Positions 1 through 7,279 of a stretch of 12,047 bases of DNA are shown in pieces (position 1 is the stretch's first letter; each line of letters starts with the position of its first letter). Made by a program: the position numbers and the translations under genes. This DNA is from a bacterium (GTDB lineage: Bacteria; Auribacterota; UBA3054; B51-G9): contig JAOZNZ010000049.1 of the NCBI GenBank assembly GCA_029933535.1, positions 1 through 12,047 on the forward strand, read 5' to 3'. The notes below the pieces were generated by a model. That model searched no databases. It saw nothing but the letters and a program-made list of their open reading frames with translations, and was not told where the DNA came from.

Positions 1-99
1 GCCTACGGCTCATCGCCTTGTAATCACCTCATATTTGACTTTTTAAGGGACGACTACTTAGTATCAAAAATTATAAACTCCGGAAAATTTAACAAGATT

Positions 100-1155
100 A
101 TGCAAAATACAATCATTAATGCTGTTGCACCAACAAGAATATGCGATGTCGGCGGATGGACGGACACTCATTTTGCCAAATTTGGTGCGGTATTTAACAT
201 TGCGGTATATCCTTATGTTGAAGTTCAAATTCATTCTGTGCCGCCGGTGCAGACTGATGCTCCTCTGATTATTAATGCAGAGAATTTTGGAGATTCATAT
301 TCTTTGGATCCCGGACACGTTATCTATGATAAGCATCCTTTGATTGAGGCGGCTATCAAGACAATGAAGCTTCCGGAAGATCTTTCACTAAGAATCAATA
401 TTTTCTCTTATGCTCCGCCAGGAGCTTCCATGGGAACATCTGCAGCTGTTTCTGTGGCTTTGGTTGGAGCTCTTAATGCTCTCACTCCGGGACACATGAC
501 GCCTCATGAAACGGCTGCTTTAGCGCATTCCATTGAGACAAAGGAACTGGGACTTGAGTGCGGTGTTCAAGACCAACTTGCCAGTGTTTATGGGGGTATT
601 AATTTAATTGAGATAGATGATTTTCCTCATTCACGGGTCTCTAACCTGACAATCCCCGATAATATATGGTGGGAGCTTGAGCAAAGACTCCTCCTTACAT
701 ACATAGGCAAACCTCATTATTCATCTGAAGTCCACAAAATGGTCATCGCTGATCTCGGAAGCGAACCCCATAACGATCCGCGTCTGGCACAACTGCGACA
801 GTTAGCCTATCAATCTAGAGATGCGCTCTGCAAAGGAGATTTTGCTGCACTTGGCAGACTTTTCAACACAAACACTCAGGTTCAGCGGGATCTTCACAAA
901 AATCTTATTTGTGATGATTTTAAGGAAATAATCTCACTGGCCGGAGATTTCGATGCTCTTGGATGCAAAGTGAATGGCGCAGGAGGAGATGGCGGCTCGG
1001 TAGCTATTCTTACGAATGGGGACATGCGAAAGAAGAGAGAATTGAAAAATGTACTTCTTAAACAGGGATTCCAAATTTTACCCATATATCTTTCGCGCCG
1101 TGGACTTCGAGTTTGGAAAACCATTTCTAACAAAGTATTGGAATGCACCATTTAA
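100..1155 (+). CDS. GHMP-family sugar kinase (heptose/fucose-kinase type)
   Basis: Predicted cytoplasmic small-molecule kinase that phosphorylates a sugar or sugar phosphate with ATP. Visible GHMP motifs, in order: PTRICDVGGWTDT (residues 11-23), the glycine/serine-rich ATP loop PPGASMGTSAA (107-117), GVQDQLASVYGG (155-166, as in HddA heptose-7-phosphate kinase and fucokinases) and the C-terminal GHMP motif VNGAGGDGG (291-299). The 351-residue length is normal for the family. The GGWTDT form, rather than GGGTD, leans toward fucokinase-like or uncharacterised sugar kinases, so no substrate is claimed. ATG at 100 lies ten residues before the first motif, as in stand-alone members, but the leader has no clear Shine-Dalgarno and the same frame is open to base 1, so an N-terminal extension or fusion cannot be excluded. 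GC is visibly higher than in the genes that follow. A candidate terminator follows, separating it from rpoN. Fold assignment is strong; substrate is unknown. Confidence 0.85.
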   Translation: MQNTIINAVAPTRICDVGGWTDTHFAKFGAVFNIAVYPYVEVQIHSVPPVQTDAPLIINAENFGDSYSLDPGHVIYDKHPLIEAAIKTMKLPEDLSLRINIFSYAPPGASMGTSAAVSVALVGALNALTPGHMTPHETAALAHSIETKELGLECGVQDQLASVYGGINLIEIDDFPHSRVSNLTIPDNIWWELEQRLLLTYIGKPHYSSEVHKMVIADLGSEPHNDPRLAQLRQLAYQSRDALCKGDFAALGRLFNTNTQVQRDLHKNLICDDFKEIISLAGDFDALGCKVNGAGGDGGSVAILTNGDMRKKRELKNVLLKQGFQILPIYLSRRGLRVWKTISNKVLECTI

Positions 1156-1181
1156 TTATCAATCGACATAAAACATCAATT

Positions 1182-1215
1182 ATAACTGCCAAAAAAATGC
1201 CGGTTATTTTTGTTT
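1182..1215 (+). terminator. candidate rho-independent terminator after the GHMP kinase
   Basis: ATAACTG (1182-1188) can pair with CGGTTAT (1201-1207) through one G-T wobble, giving a 7-bp stem and a 12-base loop, followed at once by a T-rich run (ATTTTTGTTT). The stem is short and AT-rich, so this is only a plausible terminator. Its place 27 bases after the kinase stop codon supports the call. Confidence 0.35.
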
Positions 1216-1273
1216 GTAACTAACGCATTTAAGGTCGGTTATAAAATCGTTGTTTTACTATTCCCTGTAAAAT

Positions 1274-1302
1274 TTGGTGTTTTAAAGATTTTTTGGTATA
1301 AT
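1274..1302 (+). promoter_or_regulatory. candidate sigma-70-type promoter for the rpoN group
   Basis: A perfect TATAAT at 1297-1302 is preceded, after a 17-base spacer, by TTGGTG (1274-1279), which matches the -35 consensus TTGACA only in its TTG. It leaves an AT-rich leader of roughly 45 bases before the rpoN ATG at 1356. The sequence background is AT-rich, so a chance -10 match is possible. If the host is a true Bacteroidota member its main promoter would look different (TAnnTTTG). Confidence 0.4.
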
Positions 1303-1355
1303 TTATAAAGTAATATTTATAAATAAAAAACATATAAATTTATAGAAAATAATTA

Positions 1356-2909
1356 ATGGCTACTTCTTTTAGTACAGAACTGCGCTTTTCACAGCAGCAG
1401 ATACTTGCACCGCAATTACAGCAATCGCTGAAATTGCTGCAGGTTCCCGTTATGGAATTGCAGGCAATGATAGATAGACAACTTATCACAAATCCTACAC
1501 TTGAAACTTACGATCCGAATAATAGCGACGATTTGGAAGATTTAAAAAGTTTTGATCCCGATGTGCAGGATAAAGAAAGCGCGCGTGAAGAACGTTCTCA
1601 AACATTAACATCTGAAAACAATGAGTTGTTAATAAATTCAGATGTTGATCATCCTGATAAAGTTTATGAAAAGGAACTGGCAAATTTAATTTCTGAAGAT
1701 GAAAATTGGAAGGCTTTTTATGAATCAGAAGAAATACCCAGCGGACCCGTTAATCGTTATGAATCAGTTTCTTACAGCGAGCGGAAGACAAGTGATGACA
1801 GCGATTATGAATTCAGGATGCAGTCTATTCCGGCATCACATTCATTAGTAGATGAACTTCGTGAGCAGTACATGAGTATGAATTTTTCATTGGAAGACAA
1901 TGAAATTTTTGAGTACATACTTGGAAGTCTTGACAAAAGCGGTTTTTTGACAGAAACGCCCGAAGAAATTGCTGAAGAATTGGAAATGGATCCGGAACAC
2001 GTTAAAAAAATCATTGAAAAATTTAAAATTTTTGATCCGCCGGGCATAGGGGCCTCTGATTTGCGTGAATGTTTATTAATTCAACTTGAACGTGATAATA
2101 AAAAAGACTCTCAGGCATATATTTTAATAGATGAATATTTTGACGAACTTTTGCATAACAGACGTGAACGCATAGCCAAAGGGTTAAAAATCACAAATGA
2201 AGAGCTTGCGGTGATAATAGAAGAAGTTGGTCATTTAGATCCTAAACCCGGTCGAGATTTATCGACAATTTCGGCGTTAATTATCAAACCTGATATTATT
2301 GTTACGCGAAAAGAGGACAGCAGCTATGATGTTGTGACGAACGACAATCTTCTTCCATATATTCGAATAAGTCCACGGATCAAAGATTATGTTAAAAACA
2401 AAGTTTTTAATAAAAAAGAATTAAGTGAGTTACGAACTGAAATTCGTGACGGTGAAAGTTTTATAAACAATCTTCAATTCAGAAAACGTACAGTTCTCGC
2501 TGTTGCTGAAGCGATAGTAGAAGCACAAAACGAGTTTTTATCAGAAGGACCAATGGCTTTAAAACCACTTTGTATGAAAGAAATTGCCGATAAAGTAGGC
2601 GTTCATGAGGCCACGGTCAGTCGAACAGTTAATGATAAATACATGGACACGCCTCAGGGGATTTATGAAATGCGTTATTTTTTCAGCTCTCATGTTGAAA
2701 ATTCGGATGGTGAGGATATTTCAACAAACGCTGTAAAAGCAAAACTTAAGGAATTAATAGAAAACGAAGATAAAAAGAAACCTTTCAGTGATGCAAAATT
2801 AGCTGACTTGCTCAAAGATGCAGGTTGTCCTGTTGCTCGTCGTACTGTTGTAAAATACCGTAAAATGCTTGGAATTCTTAATACACGGCAACGGAAAGTT
2901 TTTGTATGA
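1356..2909 (+). CDS. rpoN: RNA polymerase sigma-54 factor RpoN
   Basis: Alternative sigma factor that directs RNA polymerase to -24/-12 promoters and needs AAA+ activators to open DNA. The domain order is complete: a glutamine/leucine-rich Region I (residues about 8-50, with SQQQILAPQLQQSLKLLQVP), an acidic linker (about 52-125), the core-binding domain (about 165-310, with FDPPGIGASDLRECL at 226-240), the helix-turn-helix region (about 402-430, KEIADKVGVHEATVSRTV) and the RpoN box ARRTVVKYRK (494-503) that reads the -24 element. At 517 residues it is somewhat longer than the 477 of E. coli, mostly in the acidic linker. The start at 1356 gives the usual N-terminus, though its leader has no Shine-Dalgarno. 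Its TGA overlaps the next gene's ATG (ATGA), so translation of the two is probably coupled. No activator gene and no convincing -24/-12 promoter was seen in the window. Confidence 0.97.
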   Translation: MATSFSTELRFSQQQILAPQLQQSLKLLQVPVMELQAMIDRQLITNPTLETYDPNNSDDLEDLKSFDPDVQDKESAREERSQTLTSENNELLINSDVDHPDKVYEKELANLISEDENWKAFYESEEIPSGPVNRYESVSYSERKTSDDSDYEFRMQSIPASHSLVDELREQYMSMNFSLEDNEIFEYILGSLDKSGFLTETPEEIAEELEMDPEHVKKIIEKFKIFDPPGIGASDLRECLLIQLERDNKKDSQAYILIDEYFDELLHNRRERIAKGLKITNEELAVIIEEVGHLDPKPGRDLSTISALIIKPDIIVTRKEDSSYDVVTNDNLLPYIRISPRIKDYVKNKVFNKKELSELRTEIRDGESFINNLQFRKRTVLAVAEAIVEAQNEFLSEGPMALKPLCMKEIADKVGVHEATVSRTVNDKYMDTPQGIYEMRYFFSSHVENSDGEDISTNAVKAKLKELIENEDKKKPFSDAKLADLLKDAGCPVARRTVVKYRKMLGILNTRQRKVFV

Positions 2910-4045
2910 ATTTTTTAATTTTAACATTGACAATATTCCTGTTAACGGCTGCAAATTCGTTTGGCAGTACTTTACTCTCACCCGAAACGGCCGGACAGGT
3001 TCATACTGGAATTAATCAACTTTATGATTTAAATTTTGATGAAGCTGAAGGAACGTTTACACAAATTGCAGCAACGGCAAGTAATCATCCTATAGGGTGC
3101 GTTTATCTTGCTTTAACATCCATCGGTCGAACTTTAACAAAAGGAACAACAGAAAAAACCACCGCGCGATTTCACGCTTATACTGATATGGCTGTTAAGC
3201 GTGCATTACAGTCTAAGAATTCCGAGAAAGCTTCCTGGAATTTATATTATTCCGGAGTGGCATATATATTGAAATCATATTCTGAAGGTAAGCAGCAAAA
3301 TTATATTGATTCATTAAGATGGCTTAAACGTGGAATTTCTCTGATTAACAGGTCGTGCAAAGATAATAAAACAAGCGCAGACGCTAAAATGCTGCTTGGC
3401 TCATATCAGTATTTTACATCCCGTATGCCATGGTACTTTAGGTTTTTTGCTTCTTTGCTTGTAGAACCTGCAAATAAAAATGTGGGAATTGAAAATCTTG
3501 AGTATGCGGTTTCACATTCTGAATTCGGGAGAGTTGAATCAGAGATGCTTATTTCTGTTGCGTATTTATGGGATGACCAGTTTTACACAGCGCTGAGTTT
3601 TGCGGAAAAATTATCAGTCGAGCATCCTGAGAATTATTGTTTCGGCTTTCTTAAACAGGAAATTTTATTAAGACAGCGGAAATATAAAAACGCGTTAAAT
3701 TTCGCGACTAATCAACTTGTAAAAATTGAGTATGATAAAAGAAGTGAAATAAACGGACTTATTGTTAATCAGCATTATATGCTGGGGCTGATTTATACTA
3801 AATTAAAACATTACGATGCAGCTTTAAGAAATTTCGCTTTTGCATTCAGTTTTGCCGAAAATAAACCTTACCTTAAAGCCTGGGCTATTCTAAGGCAGGG
3901 TACAGTCTATGATCTGAAAAAACAACACTCACGGGCGAGAGACTGCTACGCGGTAGTTAAAACAATTCATCATGACTCCGATTTGCTCGATGCTTATGGT
4001 CAAAAATTTGCCGCAATACCTTATCAGGGGGAGCAGCTTGAATAA
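2906..4045 (+). CDS. exported TPR-like helical-repeat protein
   Basis: Function unknown. The N-terminus (residues 1-20, MNFLILTLTIFLLTAANSFG) is a hydrophobic signal peptide without an obvious lipobox, so the protein is probably periplasmic. The rest is alpha-helical, with degenerate tetratricopeptide-like helix pairs at about 31-64, 212-245, 248-280, 287-320 and 324-357; HYMLGLIYTKLKHYDAALRN (290-309) is the clearest TPR unit. A distinctive stretch, GSYQYFTSRMPWYFRFFASL (165-184), followed by a GIENLEYA turn, recalls the IML2/TTC39 type of TPR protein; that comparison is from memory and weak. There is no C-terminal sorting domain. The gene overlaps rpoN by four bases and is three bases from the RNA methyltransferase gene, so the three are probably one transcript. 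TPR proteins are usually scaffolds, so a role in envelope protein assembly is only a guess. Confidence 0.75.
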   Translation: MNFLILTLTIFLLTAANSFGSTLLSPETAGQVHTGINQLYDLNFDEAEGTFTQIAATASNHPIGCVYLALTSIGRTLTKGTTEKTTARFHAYTDMAVKRALQSKNSEKASWNLYYSGVAYILKSYSEGKQQNYIDSLRWLKRGISLINRSCKDNKTSADAKMLLGSYQYFTSRMPWYFRFFASLLVEPANKNVGIENLEYAVSHSEFGRVESEMLISVAYLWDDQFYTALSFAEKLSVEHPENYCFGFLKQEILLRQRKYKNALNFATNQLVKIEYDKRSEINGLIVNQHYMLGLIYTKLKHYDAALRNFAFAFSFAENKPYLKAWAILRQGTVYDLKKQHSRARDCYAVVKTIHHDSDLLDAYGQKFAAIPYQGEQLE

Positions 4046-4048
4046 ATT

Positions 4049-4840
4049 ATGACAGAAGATATCATTACAAGCCGCTCGAACACTTATGTGAAGAAAATTT
4101 CTTCTCTCCTGAACAAAAAAGGACGGGAAGATACAGGATTGTTTTGGGCTGAAGGAACTAAAGCGGTTGAATCGGCACTTAACTCAAATAAATTTGAAAT
4201 TTGCGATGTTATTGTTAATTCTGATGCAAAAGGCGAAGTGGCGGAACTTTCAAAATCCGCTGAGAAAAAAGGTTTTCAAATAAAAAAATTTAGCAGCGAT
4301 TGCTTTAACAAAATTTCCGCACTGCGAAATCCTGAAGGTATCGGTGTAGTGGCAAAAACAATTTTGAACTCTGAACTGCCCGATAAAATAGAAAAACCGG
4401 TGGTAATATTATGGCAGCTTAATAATCCCGGAAATCAGGGAACAATTATTAGATCGGCTGCTGCGTTCGGCTGCAGTGCTGTGATTCTTGTTGAGCCATG
4501 TGTTGATGAATATCATCCGATGTGCATCAGGGCAACATCCGGAGTTTTTTTTTTAATTGATGTCCTGAAATGCAGAACCGAAGATTTGCTTCCATGGCTA
4601 AAAAACAGTAATGAAAAAATAATAACTTTAACCCCCGATGGAAAAAAAGAAATAAAAACGGAAGAATTTTCCAGGGGAAAAATTCTGATAATCGGTAATG
4701 AGCCGCACGGAATAATGGAAGACCTTAAAAAAACTTTTGAAACTGCCGAAATACCAATAAACCCGGAAGTTGAATCGCTCAACACAAGTTGTGCGGCATC
4801 AATTGCGATGTACGAACTTTGGGGAAGGAAGAATAGTTAA
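4049..4840 (+). CDS. SpoU/TrmH-family RNA 2'-O-methyltransferase
   Basis: Predicted AdoMet-dependent 2'-O-ribose methyltransferase acting on rRNA or tRNA in the cytoplasm. An N-terminal L30e-like substrate-binding domain (about 1-105, starting ITSRSNTYVKKISSLLNKKG) precedes a trefoil-knot SPOUT domain with all three motifs: motif 1 NNPGNQGTIIRSAAAFG (125-141, with catalytic-type Arg135), motif 2 ILIIGNEPHGI (212-222) and motif 3 IPINPEVESLNTSCAASIAM (235-254). The two-domain arrangement and 263 residues match the RlmB/TsnR/'TrmH family RNA methyltransferase' group; the exact target nucleotide cannot be read from sequence. ATG at 4049 is three bases after the previous stop. A run of ten T at 4545-4554 lies inside the gene (residues GVFFL, 165-169), but the frame is intact across it. 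The stop codon lies inside the first unit of a tandem repeat that fills the next spacer. Confidence 0.9.
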   Translation: MTEDIITSRSNTYVKKISSLLNKKGREDTGLFWAEGTKAVESALNSNKFEICDVIVNSDAKGEVAELSKSAEKKGFQIKKFSSDCFNKISALRNPEGIGVVAKTILNSELPDKIEKPVVILWQLNNPGNQGTIIRSAAAFGCSAVILVEPCVDEYHPMCIRATSGVFFLIDVLKCRTEDLLPWLKNSNEKIITLTPDGKKEIKTEEFSRGKILIIGNEPHGIMEDLKKTFETAEIPINPEVESLNTSCAASIAMYELWGRKNS

Positions 4841-4877
4841 TCGTTAACAGTTAATAGTTAATTGTTAACAGTTAATA
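4836..4877 (+). repeat. six tandem GTTAAYN heptamers before the XPB module
   Basis: Six consecutive 7-base units, GTTAATC, GTTAACA, GTTAATA, GTTAATT, GTTAACA, GTTAATA, start inside the last two codons of the methyltransferase gene and end about 40 bases before the next start codon. The remaining spacer (4878-4917) is AT-rich with short repeats (AAATAACAAATAACAAATAG). The array contains two GTTAAC palindromes. Its role is unknown; it may be a low-complexity spacer repeat. The same motif appears in reverse complement at 8979-9005, on the other side of the helicase module. Confidence 0.85.
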
Positions 4878-4917
4878 ATTGATAAATTATAAATAACAAA
4901 TAACAAATAGCAACACT

Positions 4918-5127
4918 ATGCCAGTACTACATCACGGGATACATATATTAGAAATTCCCGATTCAACAATGAGAGAACAATTAATGCAATCGCCTGTAAT
5001 ACAGCAAGCCGTAATAATGGAAGTGGATAATAACCACTGGCTAATAGACGGACAATACATTTCTAACGTAGAAAAATTACTTGCTAAAACCGGTATATCA
5101 TTTAAGGTAAAAACCCATGACGAGTGA
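4918..5127 (+). CDS. small p8/Tfb5-like protein, candidate partner of the p52-like protein
   Basis: A 69-residue protein with no signal peptide or membrane segment. Compared by eye with remembered sequences of TFIIH p8 (human GTF2H5, 71 residues) and yeast Tfb5 (72 residues), it shows the same plan: an N-terminal strand with a glycine (HHGIHILEIP, residues 5-14, versus KGVLIECDP in human), an amphipathic helix (about 16-24), a strand ending in a D-x-x-H motif (VIMEVDNNHWLI, 32-43, versus DIDDTHVFV in human and LDDTHLLV in yeast) and a C-terminal helix (about 46-57). From the glycine to the histidine spans 34 residues here, 36 in human and 33 in yeast. In TFIIH, p8 binds the p52 C-terminus and stimulates XPB. 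The next gene is p52-like and overlaps this one by 11 bases, implying translational coupling. No Shine-Dalgarno is visible at ATG 4918. The gene is very likely real from its context; the p8 homology is an inference that needs a profile or structure comparison. Confidence 0.75.
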   Translation: MPVLHHGIHILEIPDSTMREQLMQSPVIQQAVIMEVDNNHWLIDGQYISNVEKLLAKTGISFKVKTHDE

Positions 5128-7279
5128 ACTAATAATACAAAACCTGCTTTCTTCAGTTAATCGTTCGCTGAGACCTGTTTTTAAACACTGGCTCAACGCG
5201 GAAGATCTTGAAAGACGTAGCGAAGAACAAACATTACTGTATCTTGAGAAAACAGAAAAAGCTTCTTTAAGAAGACAAATAATTGCCGGCTTGAAGCCGG
5301 AATCAAGAGCTTTACTTAAAAACGTTCTTGAAAATCCTGAAACTCCGGTAGGCGAAATAATTGCCATGACAAGAGCTACAGGTCATAACGTTACCCTTGC
5401 TTCCCTCGGGGAAATTCATTACAAAGGATTGGCTTTCTTTGAAGATCCGAATTTATGGCCGTCCGCGAAAGCTGAATGGTCGGATGCAAATGCCGAACAA
5501 ATACTTGTTTTTCCTCCTGCAATGCAGAATGAAGTTATCATTGAACCGCAAATTGAATTTCAATGTGAGATTTACGCTGAAAAAGTTAAACCTGTCAACG
5601 CAGAAGAACCTTCCGCAAGTATCTTGCTCACAGAATTTCTTGACAGCGTGAGCAGAGCGGAGATAAAGCTTACTCAGCACGGTAAGTTAAGCTCACGTTC
5701 GCGAAAAGTTTTAAGTAAAATATGGGAATCTTACGGTAAATCGATGTGTTCACCGGAAAATATGATTGATTTTGCGCGTGACACCGGAATATTAAGAATT
5801 GACAGCACCGGAACAACAATTATTGAGCGTAAGTTTGCTAATTTCCGCAAAGCGCCTAGAACTCAGCAAATGAAAGAGTTTTTTAATTACAGCGCAAGCA
5901 TGATTGAACCTCCGGAAGAGGAAGCGATTAAGGCTGTTTTTTATGTTCATAAATTTGCATTGCGAATGATTTCTACTATTCTTTCTTCTACTAATAAAGA
6001 GGATTGGCTTTTTGCAAAACCTATTTCAGAAATTGTTTCTGAAAATGTTCGTGAAATGTTTTCGGTTAGAAAAGGCATTCGAAGCTGGTTCTGGACTTTT
6101 TCAAATGCTGAGTTTCCTCCGGAAACTATATGGAAATCATTGACAAAAAAACTCCTCGATAATTGGTTTGCTCCGGCAGGCGTTATCGAATGGGGCAAAA
6201 ACCCAAGAAAAGCAAAATGCGTTAGATTAACCGAAATGGGACGCTTTTGGTTGAGAGACGAATTCGCTCCGGCACATAAAGATGCCGATCAGCAGCTCGT
6301 AGTTCAGCCGGACTTTACTGCTCTGCTCACTCACTCTGGTCCTTGGGATACTGTAGCGCAACTACTGGGACTCTTCGCCAGGCGTTCCGGAAACGATAAT
6401 GCAAGCACATTCCAATTTACACAGGAATCTATCAGCACGGCAGTTCAGCAGGGGCACAAGGTTTCTGAACTTCTTGCCGGGCTTGACAAGCATTGTTCTT
6501 ATCCCATTCCAAAAAATGTTCGTCATTCAATAAAAGAATGGGGATCGGTATCACCGAATGTCACTCTTTACCGTGACATAAATTTATTTTCTTTTGACAG
6601 CGAAAAAGAAAGGGATGCGTTTATAAAACTTAACAGTGAAAAAGCAAAAAAATTAGGAAAGCTTCATGCACTCTTGCTGATTCCGGAAGATGATATTTTT
6701 AATATAATGACTAGAATATACGCCAAACCGGTTGACTATACGGATGTTCCCATTGGCTCTATAGAAGTAAAACCTGACGGCAGAATCGTCTTACATGCTC
6801 CTGATGATTTGAGATTAATTGCTCTTCGCGATGCTATCTCTGAACCAATTGATTCTGAAAAAGCAGAAAATCCACGCGATATAAATTTTTACCTTTCCGC
6901 ACTATCCATGCGAAATACAAATTTCCCGGTTAATTCTTACGAAAGACTTGTAAATATTCCGGGCAGACCTATTTCGATGAATGTCAGATTGAATTTGCTC
7001 GTGGGATTCGGCTTATTGCAGGAAACTCCCGGTTATGAATATGCTATATTAAGCAATTTTGCTTTCTCAAAAAGAAATTTGATAAGAAAACATTTCGATT
7101 GGAAAAGAATCATTCTCGCTCGTATTGCAAGGGATGCTTTTGTCTTACTTCCGGAATTTATGGATATAGCAATAGAAGCATTGAAAAAAACTAAAATCGA
7201 TGGTAAAGTTTATTCTGTTATGATGGAAAAACTTCCTCTTATGAACGAAATCGAAATCGATAAAGATGATGATGATTAA
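5117..7279 (+). CDS. p52/Tfb2-like XPB partner (helicase-associated domain protein)
   Basis: A 720-residue cytoplasmic protein with no helicase motifs of its own. Residues 393-487 form an XPB N-terminal-like domain (Pfam family Helicase_C_3 in my recollection): LVVQPDFTALL (394-404), FTQESISTAVQQG (434-446), PIPKNVRHSIKEWG (463-476). It aligns by eye with human p52 (VTRESVQQAIASG, then LPPTITDQIRLWE) and with the N-terminus of the next gene. Residues 485-535 (RDINLFSF, KKLGKLHALLLIPEDDI) resemble the C-terminal p52 segment that binds p8. Upstream, 320-383 looks like a winged helix ending VRLTEMGRFWL, as in p52. The first 300 residues and the last 180 have no match I recognise; the tail ends in KDDDD. 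Actinobacteria pair a similar protein (M. tuberculosis Rv0862c) with XPB (Rv0861c). ATG 5117 overlaps the small upstream gene, and the stop touches the ATG of the helicase gene, so the three should be made together. Likely role: binding XPB and modulating its ATPase. Confidence 0.8.
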   Translation: MTSELIIQNLLSSVNRSLRPVFKHWLNAEDLERRSEEQTLLYLEKTEKASLRRQIIAGLKPESRALLKNVLENPETPVGEIIAMTRATGHNVTLASLGEIHYKGLAFFEDPNLWPSAKAEWSDANAEQILVFPPAMQNEVIIEPQIEFQCEIYAEKVKPVNAEEPSASILLTEFLDSVSRAEIKLTQHGKLSSRSRKVLSKIWESYGKSMCSPENMIDFARDTGILRIDSTGTTIIERKFANFRKAPRTQQMKEFFNYSASMIEPPEEEAIKAVFYVHKFALRMISTILSSTNKEDWLFAKPISEIVSENVREMFSVRKGIRSWFWTFSNAEFPPETIWKSLTKKLLDNWFAPAGVIEWGKNPRKAKCVRLTEMGRFWLRDEFAPAHKDADQQLVVQPDFTALLTHSGPWDTVAQLLGLFARRSGNDNASTFQFTQESISTAVQQGHKVSELLAGLDKHCSYPIPKNVRHSIKEWGSVSPNVTLYRDINLFSFDSEKERDAFIKLNSEKAKKLGKLHALLLIPEDDIFNIMTRIYAKPVDYTDVPIGSIEVKPDGRIVLHAPDDLRLIALRDAISEPIDSEKAENPRDINFYLSALSMRNTNFPVNSYERLVNIPGRPISMNVRLNLLVGFGLLQETPGYEYAILSNFAFSKRNLIRKHFDWKRIILARIARDAFVLLPEFMDIAIEALKKTKIDGKVYSVMMEKLPLMNEIEIDKDDDD

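Noticed and set aside
4049..4840. RNA methyltransferase as an antibiotic-resistance (TsnR-type) gene
   Set aside because: The family includes such enzymes, but nothing in the sequence or context indicates resistance; a housekeeping rRNA/tRNA modification role is more likely.
4836..4877. GTTAAYN array as a CRISPR array or plasmid-type iterons
   Set aside because: The units are contiguous 7-mers with no spacers. There are no cas, rep or parA genes and no DnaA boxes nearby.
5397..5651. 84-codon plus-strand ORF inside the p52-like gene
   Set aside because: It lies wholly within a well-supported longer gene in another frame, and its composition is what a shadow frame gives. The same holds for the plus-strand frames at 7593-7826, 8286-8543 and 9165-9368.
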